Below are positions 1-11,302 of a stretch of 64,000 bases of DNA, piece by piece. The DNA lies in contig CM049311.1 in assembly GCA_026874595.1 (NCBI GenBank), forward strand, positions 18,749,676 to 18,813,675, given 5' to 3'. Origin of the DNA: Sipunculus nudus (lineage: Eukaryota; Annelida; Sipuncula; Golfingiida; Sipunculidae). Position 1 is the first letter of the stretch. The number at the start of each line of letters is the position of its first letter. The translations under genes and the position numbers were made by a program. Below the pieces are notes generated by a model. It did not search any database. It was not told the DNA's origin and saw only the letters and a list, made by a program, of their open reading frames with translations.

Positions 1-126
1 AACGAGATAATTCGAGATTTCAGTAATCTTGCCCTGGAGGCCACAGTTTTGCAGGAATCTTTTTGAAACTGGCATATCTTAAGTCCTACACTATTATCTC
101 GAAATCAATTTTTCATTTTTTTAATG

Positions 127-145
127 CGGCCGCTAGGGGGCGCTG
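127..145 (+). promoter_or_regulatory. CTCF-like motif, first monomer
   Basis: CGGCCGCTAGGGGGCGCTG matches the bilaterian CTCF core (CCASYAGRKGGCRSY) at all positions but one, where G replaces A. The same site recurs at 1799, 3471, 5143, 6815 and 8487. It overlaps an 8-bp NotI-type palindrome at 126-133. The match is seen directly; binding is inference. Confidence 0.45.
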
Positions 146-457
146 GGTGCAAACCTCCCCAACATATCATGTTTTGGCAATATCTCCAAAATTATAAGCC
201 TCAATTACAAAAACTATAGTTTATTTTTTTCATCTAAGTCTTCTTCATGAACTCGTTTAGTCATCTGGTCTCAATCTTGTGTCACTTTGTCTGTGTGTCC
301 GTCTGTTTCTTAGTTGTCCTCAAATCCGCTTGCTTGCCGGTTCTTGCGTCTCACATATAGCCTTCTACAGGACACAGTTTTGAAAGAATATTTTTAAAAC
401 TATTACATCTTATGTCTCACACTAATATCTCGAAACGGATTTTCCATTTTCCAGAAT

Positions 458-476
458 TGGCCGCTAGGGGGCGCTG
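458..476 (+). promoter_or_regulatory. CTCF-like motif, second monomer
   Basis: TGGCCGCTAGGGGGCGCTG lies 331 bp after the first site in the same orientation. It recurs at 2130, 3802, 5474 and 7146. The 18 bp from GGCC onward are identical between the two monomers, while the 30 bp on each side differ at many positions. That makes this one of the best-conserved stretches of the monomer. Confidence 0.45.
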
Positions 477-685
477 CACATGACCCTCACACACATATCA
501 TCATATTGGCCATATCTCTAAAACCCAAAGACTCAATTACATAAACCATAGCTTATGTTCTTCGTCTGAGTCTTCTCCATAACCTGGTTAAGTCATCTGG
601 TCTCGGTCTTGTGTCACTTTGTCAGTATGTCCATATAAACGGAGGGAAACCTGAATGCACAGAGTCATGCAGGAATGCACGATGA

Positions 686-958
686 CACGCGTTTTAGTAA
701 GACAAAGACTCGTGTAGGTATGAGCGACAATCAGCGCAGTTTGCTCGTTTTGTGTAGGGTCCATCGGGCCAAATGCCAATTCAGGCCCGCAGCCGACGGG
801 ATGAATTAATTGGCGTAGCGGGGACCACGGCCATTTCCTGGTAAAAACTTGGGAATAAATATACCGGACGGGCTGACCATTTTCTCAGGGCCATAGGAAT
901 GTCACCATTCCAGTGTGCCCTCAGACCTGGTCAGACCTGGTCAGACCTAAAACGCGTG
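686..958. repeat. 12-bp inverted repeat pair in each unit
   Basis: CACGCGTTTTAG at 686-697 is the exact reverse complement of 947-958. The enclosed ~250 bp belong to the segment found only in the 1672-bp units. This could be a remnant of a small inserted element with terminal inverted repeats; I see no flanking target duplication to prove it. Confidence 0.4.
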
Positions 959-1050
959 CCTGCACATCTGTGCGCATGCAGGTGATTGCTGTCCAAAGTT
1001 TCGGTCGGTGAGTCCTTCAGGAAAGGACCCGAACGGTTTTTTTTTTTAAT

Positions 1051-1262
1051 TGCTCGCCGGAAATCTTCCATTTCTGCAGGCAGGTTGGCCAGTCGCAAAT
1101 ATCTGTTTATTGCTTGCCGGAAATCTTCGATTTCTGCAAGCAGGTTGGTCAGTCGCGGATGTCTGTTTGTCTGTTTGTTGCTTGCCGGAAATCTTCGATT
1201 TCTGCAAGCAGGTTGGTCAGTCGCGGATGTCTGTTTGTCTGTTTGTCTGTCTGTCTGTCTGT
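1051..1262. repeat. Three 60-68-bp hairpin repeats plus (CTGT)n
   Basis: Copies start at 1051, 1111 and 1179. Copies two and three form a nested hairpin: TGCTTGC pairs with GCAAGCA as outer arms (1111-1117 with 1136-1142), and GAAATC pairs with GATTTC inside, with a TTC loop. Copy one has two arm changes. The third copy runs into CTGT tetranucleotides at about 1229-1262. A single copy of this hairpin also occurs in the diverged array at 9659-9690. Confidence 0.85.
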
Positions 1263-1367
1263 GTACTCTCTACAGGCCACAATTTTCCAGCAATTGCTTT
1301 CAAACTTATACAGCTGGTAGACAATCAAAAGTCCTCGAGGCCTATTGTTATTGGCCGACATAGGTCC

Positions 1368-1386
1368 AAGGTCAAGGTCAAGGTCA
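1368..1386 (+). promoter_or_regulatory. Triple AAGGTCA, nuclear-receptor-like half-sites
   Basis: Three head-to-tail AAGGTCA copies include TCAAGGTCA, the extended half-site of FTZ-F1/SF-1 and ERR type nuclear receptors. They recur in every 1672-bp unit and, with two or three copies, in the diverged blocks. Binding is not shown by the sequence. Confidence 0.25.
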
Positions 1387-1662
1387 TCAAAAGTATACAA
1401 AACGGTTTTTTGTTCATATCTGTGTTAATATTGGTCGTATCTACTTCAACAGTAGCTCATTTTAATCGTCATTCCAAGGCCTGTTTTCTGGTGTGTAGCT
1501 GACTCAATTTGCGGTAACCATGGTAACGCATTTTTGGGGAAAAGTGCTGATATTTTTCTAAATTTGTCAGTTTTAAAGCTACAGAGGTCTAGTTTTTTGC
1601 TTCAGGTAGCATTCACCTAGTACTACAAGATTCTATTAAGAGTCTCGCAATATCTCGTATAA

Positions 1663-1681
1663 TATCTCGTCAAACGAGATA
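1663..1681. repeat. 8-bp hairpin at the unit junction
   Basis: TATCTCGT and ACGAGATA pair perfectly around a CAA loop, and the motif recurs every 1672 bp. Several further ATCTCG copies lie beside it. It sits exactly where I place the unit boundary, although that boundary is arbitrary in a tandem array. Confidence 0.6.
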
Positions 1682-4600
1682 ATTCGAGATTTCAGTAATC
1701 TTGCCCTGGAGGCCACAGTTTTGCAGGAATCTTTTTGAAACTGGCATATCTTAAGTCCTACACTATTATCTCGAAATCAATTTTTCATTTTTTTAATGCG
1801 GCCGCTAGGGGGCGCTGGGTGCAAACCTCCCCAACATATCATGTTTTGGCAATATCTCCAAAATTATAAGCCTCAATTACAAAAACTATAGTTTATTTTT
1901 TTCATCTAAGTCTTCTTCATGAACTCGTTTAGTCATCTGGTCTCAATCTTGTGTCACTTTGTCTGTGTGTCCGTCTGTTTCTTAGTTGTCCTCAAATCCG
2001 CTTGCTTGCCGGTTCTTGCGTCTCACATATAGCCTTCTACAGGACACAGTTTTGAAAGAATATTTTTAAAACTATTACATCTTATGTCTCACACTAATAT
2101 CTCGAAACGGATTTTCCATTTTCCAGAATTGGCCGCTAGGGGGCGCTGCACATGACCCTCACACACATATCATCATATTGGCCATATCTCTAAAACCCAA
2201 AGACTCAATTACATAAACCATAGCTTATGTTCTTCGTCTGAGTCTTCTCCATAACCTGGTTAAGTCATCTGGTCTCGGTCTTGTGTCACTTTGTCAGTAT
2301 GTCCATATAAACGGAGGGAAACCTGAATGCACAGAGTCATGCAGGAATGCACGATGACACGCGTTTTAGTAAGACAAAGACTCGTGTAGGTATGAGCGAC
2401 AATCAGCGCAGTTTGCTCGTTTTGTGTAGGGTCCATCGGGCCAAATGCCAATTCAGGCCCGCAGCCGACGGGATGAATTAATTGGCGTAGCGGGGACCAC
2501 GGCCATTTCCTGGTAAAAACTTGGGAATAAATATACCGGACGGGCTGACCATTTTCTCAGGGCCATAGGAATGTCACCATTCCAGTGTGCCCTCAGACCT
2601 GGTCAGACCTGGTCAGACCTAAAACGCGTGCCTGCACATCTGTGCGCATGCAGGTGATTGCTGTCCAAAGTTTCGGTCGGTGAGTCCTTCAGGAAAGGAC
2701 CCGAACGGTTTTTTTTTTTAATTGCTCGCCGGAAATCTTCCATTTCTGCAGGCAGGTTGGCCAGTCGCAAATATCTGTTTATTGCTTGCCGGAAATCTTC
2801 GATTTCTGCAAGCAGGTTGGTCAGTCGCGGATGTCTGTTTGTCTGTTTGTTGCTTGCCGGAAATCTTCGATTTCTGCAAGCAGGTTGGTCAGTCGCGGAT
2901 GTCTGTTTGTCTGTTTGTCTGTCTGTCTGTCTGTGTACTCTCTACAGGCCACAATTTTCCAGCAATTGCTTTCAAACTTATACAGCTGGTAGACAATCAA
3001 AAGTCCTCGAGGCCTATTGTTATTGGCCGACATAGGTCCAAGGTCAAGGTCAAGGTCATCAAAAGTATACAAAACGGTTTTTTGTTCATATCTGTGTTAA
3101 TATTGGTCGTATCTACTTCAACAGTAGCTCATTTTAATCGTCATTCCAAGGCCTGTTTTCTGGTGTGTAGCTGACTCAATTTGCGGTAACCATGGTAACG
3201 CATTTTTGGGGAAAAGTGCTGATATTTTTCTAAATTTGTCAGTTTTAAAGCTACAGAGGTCTAGTTTTTTGCTTCAGGTAGCATTCACCTAGTACTACAA
3301 GATTCTATTAAGAGTCTCGCAATATCTCGTATAATATCTCGTCAAACGAGATAATTCGAGATTTCAGTAATCTTGCCCTGGAGGCCACAGTTTTGCAGGA
3401 ATCTTTTTGAAACTGGCATATCTTAAGTCCTACACTATTATCTCGAAATCAATTTTTCATTTTTTTAATGCGGCCGCTAGGGGGCGCTGGGTGCAAACCT
3501 CCCCAACATATCATGTTTTGGCAATATCTCCAAAATTATAAGCCTCAATTACAAAAACTATAGTTTATTTTTTTCATCTAAGTCTTCTTCATGAACTCGT
3601 TTAGTCATCTGGTCTCAATCTTGTGTCACTTTGTCTGTGTGTCCGTCTGTTTCTTAGTTGTCCTCAAATCCGCTTGCTTGCCGGTTCTTGCGTCTCACAT
3701 ATAGCCTTCTACAGGACACAGTTTTGAAAGAATATTTTTAAAACTATTACATCTTATGTCTCACACTAATATCTCGAAACGGATTTTCCATTTTCCAGAA
3801 TTGGCCGCTAGGGGGCGCTGCACATGACCCTCACACACATATCATCATATTGGCCATATCTCTAAAACCCAAAGACTCAATTACATAAACCATAGCTTAT
3901 GTTCTTCGTCTGAGTCTTCTCCATAACCTGGTTAAGTCATCTGGTCTCGGTCTTGTGTCACTTTGTCAGTATGTCCATATAAACGGAGGGAAACCTGAAT
4001 GCACAGAGTCATGCAGGAATGCACGATGACACGCGTTTTAGTAAGACAAAGACTCGTGTAGGTATGAGCGACAATCAGCGCAGTTTGCTCGTTTTGTGTA
4101 GGGTCCATCGGGCCAAATGCCAATTCAGGCCCGCAGCCGACGGGATGAATTAATTGGCGTAGCGGGGACCACGGCCATTTCCTGGTAAAAACTTGGGAAT
4201 AAATATACCGGACGGGCTGACCATTTTCTCAGGGCCATAGGAATGTCACCATTCCAGTGTGCCCTCAGACCTGGTCAGACCTGGTCAGACCTAAAACGCG
4301 TGCCTGCACATCTGTGCGCATGCAGGTGATTGCTGTCCAAAGTTTCGGTCGGTGAGTCCTTCAGGAAAGGACCCGAACGGTTTTTTTTTTCAATTGCTCG
4401 CCGGAAATCTTCCATTTCTGCAGGCAGGTTGGCCAGTCGCAAATATCTGTTTATTGCTTGCCGGAAATCTTCGATTTCTGCAAGCAGGTTGGTCAGTCGC
4501 GGATGTCTGTTTGTCTGTTTGTTGCTTGCCGGAAATCTTCGATTTCTGCAAGCAGGTTGGTCAGTCGCGGATGTCTGTTTGTCTGTTTGTCTGTCTGTCT

Positions 4601-7600
4601 GTCTGTGTACTCTCTACAGGCCACAATTTTCCAGCAATTGCTTTCAAACTTATACAGCTGGTAGACAATCAAAAGTCCTCGAGGCCTATTGTTATTGGCC
4701 GACATAGGTCCAAGGTCAAGGTCAAGGTCATCAAAAGTATACAAAACGGTTTTTTGTTCATATCTGTGTTAATATTGGTCGTATCTACTTCAACAGTAGC
4801 TCATTTTAATCGTCATTCCAAGGCCTGTTTTCTGGTGTGTAGCTGACTCAATTTGCGGTAACCATGGTAACGCATTTTTGGGGAAAAGTGCTGATATTTT
4901 TCTAAATTTGTCAGTTTTAAAGCTACAGAGGTCTAGTTTTTTGCTTCAGGTAGCATTCACCTAGTACTACAAGATTCTATTAAGAGTCTCGCAATATCTC
5001 GTATAATATCTCGTCAAACGAGATAATTCGAGATTTCAGTAATCTTGCCCTGGAGGCCACAGTTTTGCAGGAATCTTTTTGAAACTGGCATATCTTAAGT
5101 CCTACACTATTATCTCGAAATCAATTTTTCATTTTTTTAATGCGGCCGCTAGGGGGCGCTGGGTGCAAACCTCCCCAACATATCATGTTTTGGCAATATC
5201 TCCAAAATTATAAGCCTCAATTACAAAAACTATAGTTTATTTTTTTCATCTAAGTCTTCTTCATGAACTCGTTTAGTCATCTGGTCTCAATCTTGTGTCA
5301 CTTTGTCTGTGTGTCCGTCTGTTTCTTAGTTGTCCTCAAATCCGCTTGCTTGCCGGTTCTTGCGTCTCACATATAGCCTTCTACAGGACACAGTTTTGAA
5401 AGAATATTTTTAAAACTATTACATCTTATGTCTCACACTAATATCTCGAAACGGATTTTCCATTTTCCAGAATTGGCCGCTAGGGGGCGCTGCACATGAC
5501 CCTCACACACATATCATCATATTGGCCATATCTCTAAAACCCAAAGACTCAATTACATAAACCATAGCTTATGTTCTTCGTCTGAGTCTTCTCCATAACC
5601 TGGTTAAGTCATCTGGTCTCGGTCTTGTGTCACTTTGTCAGTATGTCCATATAAACGGAGGGAAACCTGAATGCACAGAGTCATGCAGGAATGCACGATG
5701 ACACGCGTTTTAGTAAGACAAAGACTCGTGTAGGTATGAGCGACAATCAGCGCAGTTTGCTCGTTTTGTGTAGGGTCCATCGGGCCAAATGCCAATTCAG
5801 GCCCGCAGCCGACGGGATGAATTAATTGGCGTAGCGGGGACCACGGCCATTTCCTGGTAAAAACTTGGGAATAAATATACCGGACGGGCTGACCATTTTC
5901 TCAGGGCCATAGGAATGTCACCATTCCAGTGTGCCCTCAGACCTGGTCAGACCTGGTCAGACCTAAAACGCGTGCCTGCACATCTGTGCGCATGCAGGTG
6001 ATTGCTGTCCAAAGTTTCGGTCGGTGAGTCCTTCAGGAAAGGACCCGAACGGTTTTTTTTTTTAATTGCTCGCCGGAAATCTTCCATTTCTGCAGGCAGG
6101 TTGGCCAGTCGCAAATATCTGTTTATTGCTTGCCGGAAATCTTCGATTTCTGCAAGCAGGTTGGTCAGTCGCGGATGTCTGTTTGTCTGTTTGTTGCTTG
6201 CCGGAAATCTTCGATTTCTGCAAGCAGGTTGGTCAGTCGCGGATGTCTGTTTGTCTGTTTGTCTGTCTGTCTGTCTGTGTACTCTCTACAGGCCACAATT
6301 TTCCAGCAATTGCTTTCAAACTTATACAGCTGGTAGACAATCAAAAGTCCTCGAGGCCTATTGTTATTGGCCGACATAGGTCCAAGGTCAAGGTCAAGGT
6401 CATCAAAAGTATACAAAACGGTTTTTTGTTCATATCTGTGTTAATATTGGTCGTATCTACTTCAACAGTAGCTCATTTTAATCGTCATTCCAAGGCCTGT
6501 TTTCTGGTGTGTAGCTGACTCAATTTGCGGTAACCATGGTAACGCATTTTTGGGGAAAAGTGCTGATATTTTTCTAAATTTGTCAGTTTTAAAGCTACAG
6601 AGGTCTAGTTTTTTGCTTCAGGTAGCATTCACCTAGTACTACAAGATTCTATTAAGAGTCTCGCAATATCTCGTATAATATCTCGTCAAACGAGATAATT
6701 CGAGATTTCAGTAATCTTGCCCTGGAGGCCACAGTTTTGCAGGAATCTTTTTGAAACTGGCATATCTTAAGTCCTACACTATTATCTCGAAATCAATTTT
6801 TCATTTTTTTAATGCGGCCGCTAGGGGGCGCTGGGTGCAAACCTCCCCAACATATCATGTTTTGGCAATATCTCCAAAATTATAAGCCTCAATTACAAAA
6901 ACTATAGTTTATTTTTTTCATCTAAGTCTTCTTCATGAACTCGTTTAGTCATCTGGTCTCAATCTTGTGTCACTTTGTCTGTGTGTCCGTCTGTTTCTTA
7001 GTTGTCCTCAAATCCGCTTGCTTGCCGGTTCTTGCGTCTCACATATAGCCTTCTACAGGACACAGTTTTGAAAGAATATTTTTAAAACTATTACATCTTA
7101 TGTCTCACACTAATATCTCGAAACGGATTTTCCATTTTCCAGAATTGGCCGCTAGGGGGCGCTGCACATGACCCTCACACACATATCATCATATTGGCCA
7201 TATCTCTAAAACCCAAAGACTCAATTACATAAACCATAGCTTATGTTCTTCGTCTGAGTCTTCTCCATAACCTGGTTAAGTCATCTGGTCTCGGTCTTGT
7301 GTCACTTTGTCAGTATGTCCATATAAACGGAGGGAAACCTGAATGCACAGAGTCATGCAGGAATGCACGATGACACGCGTTTTAGTAAGACAAAGACTCG
7401 TGTAGGTATGAGCGACAATCAGCGCAGTTTGCTCGTTTTGTGTAGGGTCCATCGGGCCAAATGCCAATTCAGGCCCGCAGCCGACGGGATGAATTAATTG
7501 GCGTAGCGGGGACCACGGCCATTTCCTGGTAAAAACTTGGGAATAAATATACCGGACGGGCTGACCATTTTCTCAGGGCCATAGGAATGTCACCATTCCA

Positions 7601-9631
7601 GTGTGCCCTCAGACCTGGTCAGACCTGGTCAGACCTAAAACGCGTGCCTGCACATCTGTGCGCATGCAGGTGATTGCTGTCCAAAGTTTCGGTCGGTGAG
7701 TCCTTCAGGAAAGGACCCGAACGGTTTTTTTTTTTAATTGCTCGCCGGAAATCTTCCATTTCTGCAGGCAGGTTGGCCAGTCGCAAATATCTGTTTATTG
7801 CTTGCCGGAAATCTTCGATTTCTGCAAGCAGGTTGGTCAGTCGCGGATGTCTGTTTGTCTGTTTGTTGCTTGCCGGAAATCTTCGATTTCTGCAAGCAGG
7901 TTGGTCAGTCGCGGATGTCTGTTTGTCTGTTTGTCTGTCTGTCTGTCTGTGTACTCTCTACAGGCCACAATTTTCCAGCAATTGCTTTCAAACTTATACA
8001 GCTGGTAGACAATCAAAAGTCCTCGAGGCCTATTGTTATTGGCCGACATAGGTCCAAGGTCAAGGTCAAGGTCATCAAAAGTATACAAAACGGTTTTTTG
8101 TTCATATCTGTGTTAATATTGGTCGTATCTACTTCAACAGTAGCTCATTTTAATCGTCATTCCAAGGCCTGTTTTCTGGTGTGTAGCTGACTCAATTTGC
8201 GGTAACCATGGTAACGCATTTTTGGGGAAAAGTGCTGATATTTTTCTAAATTTGTCAGTTTTAAAGCTACAGAGGTCTAGTTTTTTGCTTCAGGTAGCAT
8301 TCACCTAGTACTACAAGATTCTATTAAGAGTCTCGCAATATCTCGTATAATATCTCGTCAAACGAGATAATTCGAGATTTCAGTAATCTTGCCCTGGAGG
8401 CCACAGTTTTACAGGAATCTTTTTGAAACTGGCATATCTTAAGTCCTACACTATTATCTCGAAATCAATTTTTCATTTTTTTAATGCGGCCGCTAGGGGG
8501 CGCTGGGTGCAAACCTCCCCAACATATCATGTTTTGGCAATATCTCCAAAATTATAAGCCTCAATTACAAAAACTATAGTTTATTTTTTTCATCTAAGTC
8601 TTCTTCATGAACTCGTTTAGTCATCTGGTCTCAATCTTGTGTCACTTTGTCTGTGTGTCCGTCTGTTTCTTAGTTGTCCTCAAATCCGCTTGCTTGCCGG
8701 TTCTTGCGTCTCACATATAGCCTTCTACAGGACACAGTTTTGAAAGAATATTTTTAAAACTATTACATCTTATGTCTCACACTAATATCTCGAAACCGAT
8801 TTTTCATTTTCCAGAATTGGCCGCTAGGGGGCGGTGCACTCAAACTTGCACAACATATCATTTTTTGGCCATATCTCCAAAACTATAAACATCATTTACA
8901 TAAACTATAGCTTATTTTTTTCCTCTGGGTCTTTCCAAAAACCTGGTGTATTCATTTGGTCTCAATCTTGAGTCACTTTGTCTGTGTGTCCGTCTGTTTC
9001 TCAGTTGTCCTCAAATTCGCTTACTTGCCGGTTCTTGCGTCTCACATGTAGCATTCTACAGGCCACAGTTTTGAAAGAATCCTTTTAAAACTATTACATC
9101 TTATGTCTTACACTAATATTTCGAAACCAATTTTTCATTTTCCAGAATTGGCCGCCAGGGGGCGGTGCACTCAAACTTGCACAACATATCATTTTTTTGC
9201 CATATCTCCAAAACTATTAACCTCATTTACATAAATTATAGCTTATTATCTTCCTCTTAGGTTTTTCCATAACATGATTAAGTCATTTGTTCTCAATCTT
9301 GGGTCAGTATGTTTGTCTGTTTGTCAGTTGTCCTCAATATCGCCTGCTTCCTGGTTCTTGCTTCTCACATGTTGCATTCTACTGGCCACAGTTTTGCACT
9401 AATCGTTTTGTAAATTACACTTGTCATATATCGTGATGATATCTGGAAGCCCTATGTTTATTACTCAAATAAGTTAAAGATCAAGGTCAAGGTGATCAAA
9501 ATATATCAAAATCTTATTTTCTTTAGAACTTTGTTAATATTGCTTCTTTCTTCACAAACTATGGATTATTTTCTTTCACTTTGACACTGCTCGTTTATCT
9601 GACTAACTTTACATCATTTCCGGCAAGCGCG

Positions 9632-9644
9632 TGACCTCAGGTCA
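9632..9644. promoter_or_regulatory. TGACCTCAGGTCA palindrome (IR1)
   Basis: This is a perfect inverted pair of AGGTCA half-sites with a one-base spacer, the arrangement bound by EcR/RXR-type receptors. Identical copies are at 11768-11780 and 14486-14498; at 13148 the second half is broken. It marks the end of each diverged block. Confidence 0.3.
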
Positions 9645-11283
9645 TCTAGTTTGTTTGTTGCTTGCCGGAAATCTTCGATTTCTGCAAGCAGGTTGGTCAG
9701 TCGCGGATGTCTGTTTGTCTGTTTGTTTGTTTGTTTGTCTGTCTGTCTGTCTGTGTACTCTCTACAGGCCACAATTTTCCAGCAATTGCTTTCAAACTTA
9801 TACAGCTGGTAGACAATCAAAAGTCCTCGAGGCCTATTGTTATTGGGCGACATAGGTCCAAGGTCAAGGTCAAGGTCATCAAAAGTATACAAAACGGTTT
9901 TTTGTTCATATCTGTGTTAATATTGGTCGTATCTACTTCAACAGTAGCTCATTTTAATCGTCATTCCAAGGCCTGTTTTCTGGTGTGTAGCTGACTCAAT
10001 TTGCGGTAACCATGGTAATGCATTTTTGGGGAAAAGTGCTGATATTTTTCTAAATTTGTCAGTTTTAAAGCTACAGAGGTCTAGTATTTTGCTTCAGGTA
10101 GCATTCACCTAGTACTACAAGATTCTATTAAGAGTCTCGCAATATCTCGTATAATATCTCGTCAAATGAGATAATTGGAGATTTCAGTAATCTTGCCCTG
10201 GAGGCCACAGTTTTGCAGGAATCTTTTTGAAACTGGCATATCTTAAGTCCTACACTATTATCTCGAAATCAATTTTTCATTTTTTTAATTCGGCCGCTAG
10301 GGGGCGCTTGGTGCAAACCTCTCCAACATATCATGTTTTGGCAATATCTCAAAAATTATAAGCCTCAATTACAAAAACTATAGTTTATTTTTTTCATCTA
10401 AGTCTTCTTCATGAAGTCGTTTAGTCATCTGGTCTCAATCTTGTGTCACTTTGTCTGTGTGTCCGTCTGTTTCTTAGTTGTCCTCAAATCCGCTTGCTTG
10501 CCGGTTCTTGCGTCTCACATATAGCCTTCTACAGGACACAGTTTTGAAAGAATCTTTTTAAAACTATTACATCTTATGTCTCACACTAATATCTCGAAAA
10601 CGATTTTTCATTTTCCAGAATTGGCCGCTAGGTGGCGGTGCACTCAAACTTGCACAACATATCATTTTTTGGTCATATCTCCAAAACTATAAACATCATT
10701 TACATAAACTATAGCTTATTTTCTTCCTCTGGGTCTTTCCAAAAACCTGGTGTATTCATTTGGTCTCAATCTTGAGTCACTTTGTCTGTGTGTCCGTCTG
10801 TTTCTCAGTTGTCCTCAAATTCGCTTGCTTGCCGGTTCTTGCGTCTCACATATAGCATTCTACAGGCCACAGTTTTGAAAGAATCCTTTTAAAACTATTA
10901 CATCTTATGTCTTACACTAATATCTCGAAACCCATTTTTCATTTTCCAGAATTGGCCGCTTGGGGGCGGTGCACTCAAACTTGCACAATATATCATTTTT
11001 TGGCCATATCTCCAAAACTATAAACATCATTTACATAAACTATAGCTTATTTTCTTCCTCTGGGTCTTTCCAAAAACCTGGTGTATTCATTTGGTCACTA
11101 TCTTGAGTCACTTTGTCTGTGTGTCCGTCTGTTTCTCAGTTGTCCTCAAATTCGCTTGCTTGCCGGTTCTTGCGTCTCACATATAGCATTCAACAGGCCA
11201 CAGTTTTGAAAGAATCCTTTTAAAACTATTACATCTTATGTCTTACACTAATATCTCGAAACCCATTTTTCATTTTCCAGAAT

Positions 11284-11302
11284 TGGCCGCTAGGGGGCGG
11301 TG
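11284..11302 (+). promoter_or_regulatory. CTCF-like motif in the diverged array
   Basis: This is a representative of the motif in the diverged blocks. Related versions lie near 8818, 9149, 10293, 10620, 10949, 12346, 12667, 13336, 13668 and 13998. Most keep AGGGGGC or the tolerated AGGTGGC. Those near 10949 and 12667 have changed core bases, and the one near 13998 has lost one G. All point the same way as the motifs in the 1672-bp units. Confidence 0.35.

Larger units (their letters stand above)
1..1672. repeat. Anatomy of one satellite unit
   Basis: The unit is composite. Positions about 1-600 hold two ~332-bp monomers, each with a TCGAAA block, a CTCF-like core and a run ending in CTGT-rich sequence. 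Positions about 610-1050 are a ~430-bp segment not seen in the diverged part of the array. It contains a 12-bp inverted repeat pair and a short GTCAGACCTG tandem (927-948). Positions 1051-1262 are three 60-68-bp hairpin repeats running into (CTGT)n. Positions about 1263-1662 are a tail with three AAGGTCA copies. An 8-bp hairpin spans the junction with the next unit. Confidence 0.85.
1..8795. repeat. Tandem satellite array, 1672-bp unit
   Basis: Five complete head-to-tail units begin at 1, 1673, 3345, 5017 and 6689, and a sixth starts at 8361 and diverges after about 8795. The period is exactly 1672 bp throughout. The copies are nearly identical: I saw one T-to-C change in the T-run near 4391 and one G-to-A near 8410. 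The array continues left of the window. Short open frames recur in each unit at the same phase, but they lie over CTGT runs and direct repeats and have no recognisable domain, so I treat the array as non-coding. The very low divergence implies recent homogenisation, for example by unequal exchange or rolling-circle amplification. An assembly artefact cannot be excluded from the sequence alone. Confidence 0.97.

Noticed and set aside
588-779. 63-codon minus-strand frame repeated every 1672 bp
   Set aside because: It is identical in all units simply because the units are near identical. There is no independent evidence such as silent-site bias.
986-1502. Overlapping 125- and 150-codon frames in each satellite unit
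   Set aside because: They run through CTGT tetranucleotides and direct repeats, occur in overlapping frames and repeat only because the DNA repeats. No domain or start context supports a protein.
1518-1535. GGTAACCATGGTAAC as a palindromic site
   Set aside because: Only the central ACCATGGT is a true palindrome. The outer bases form a direct, not inverted, GGTAAC repeat.
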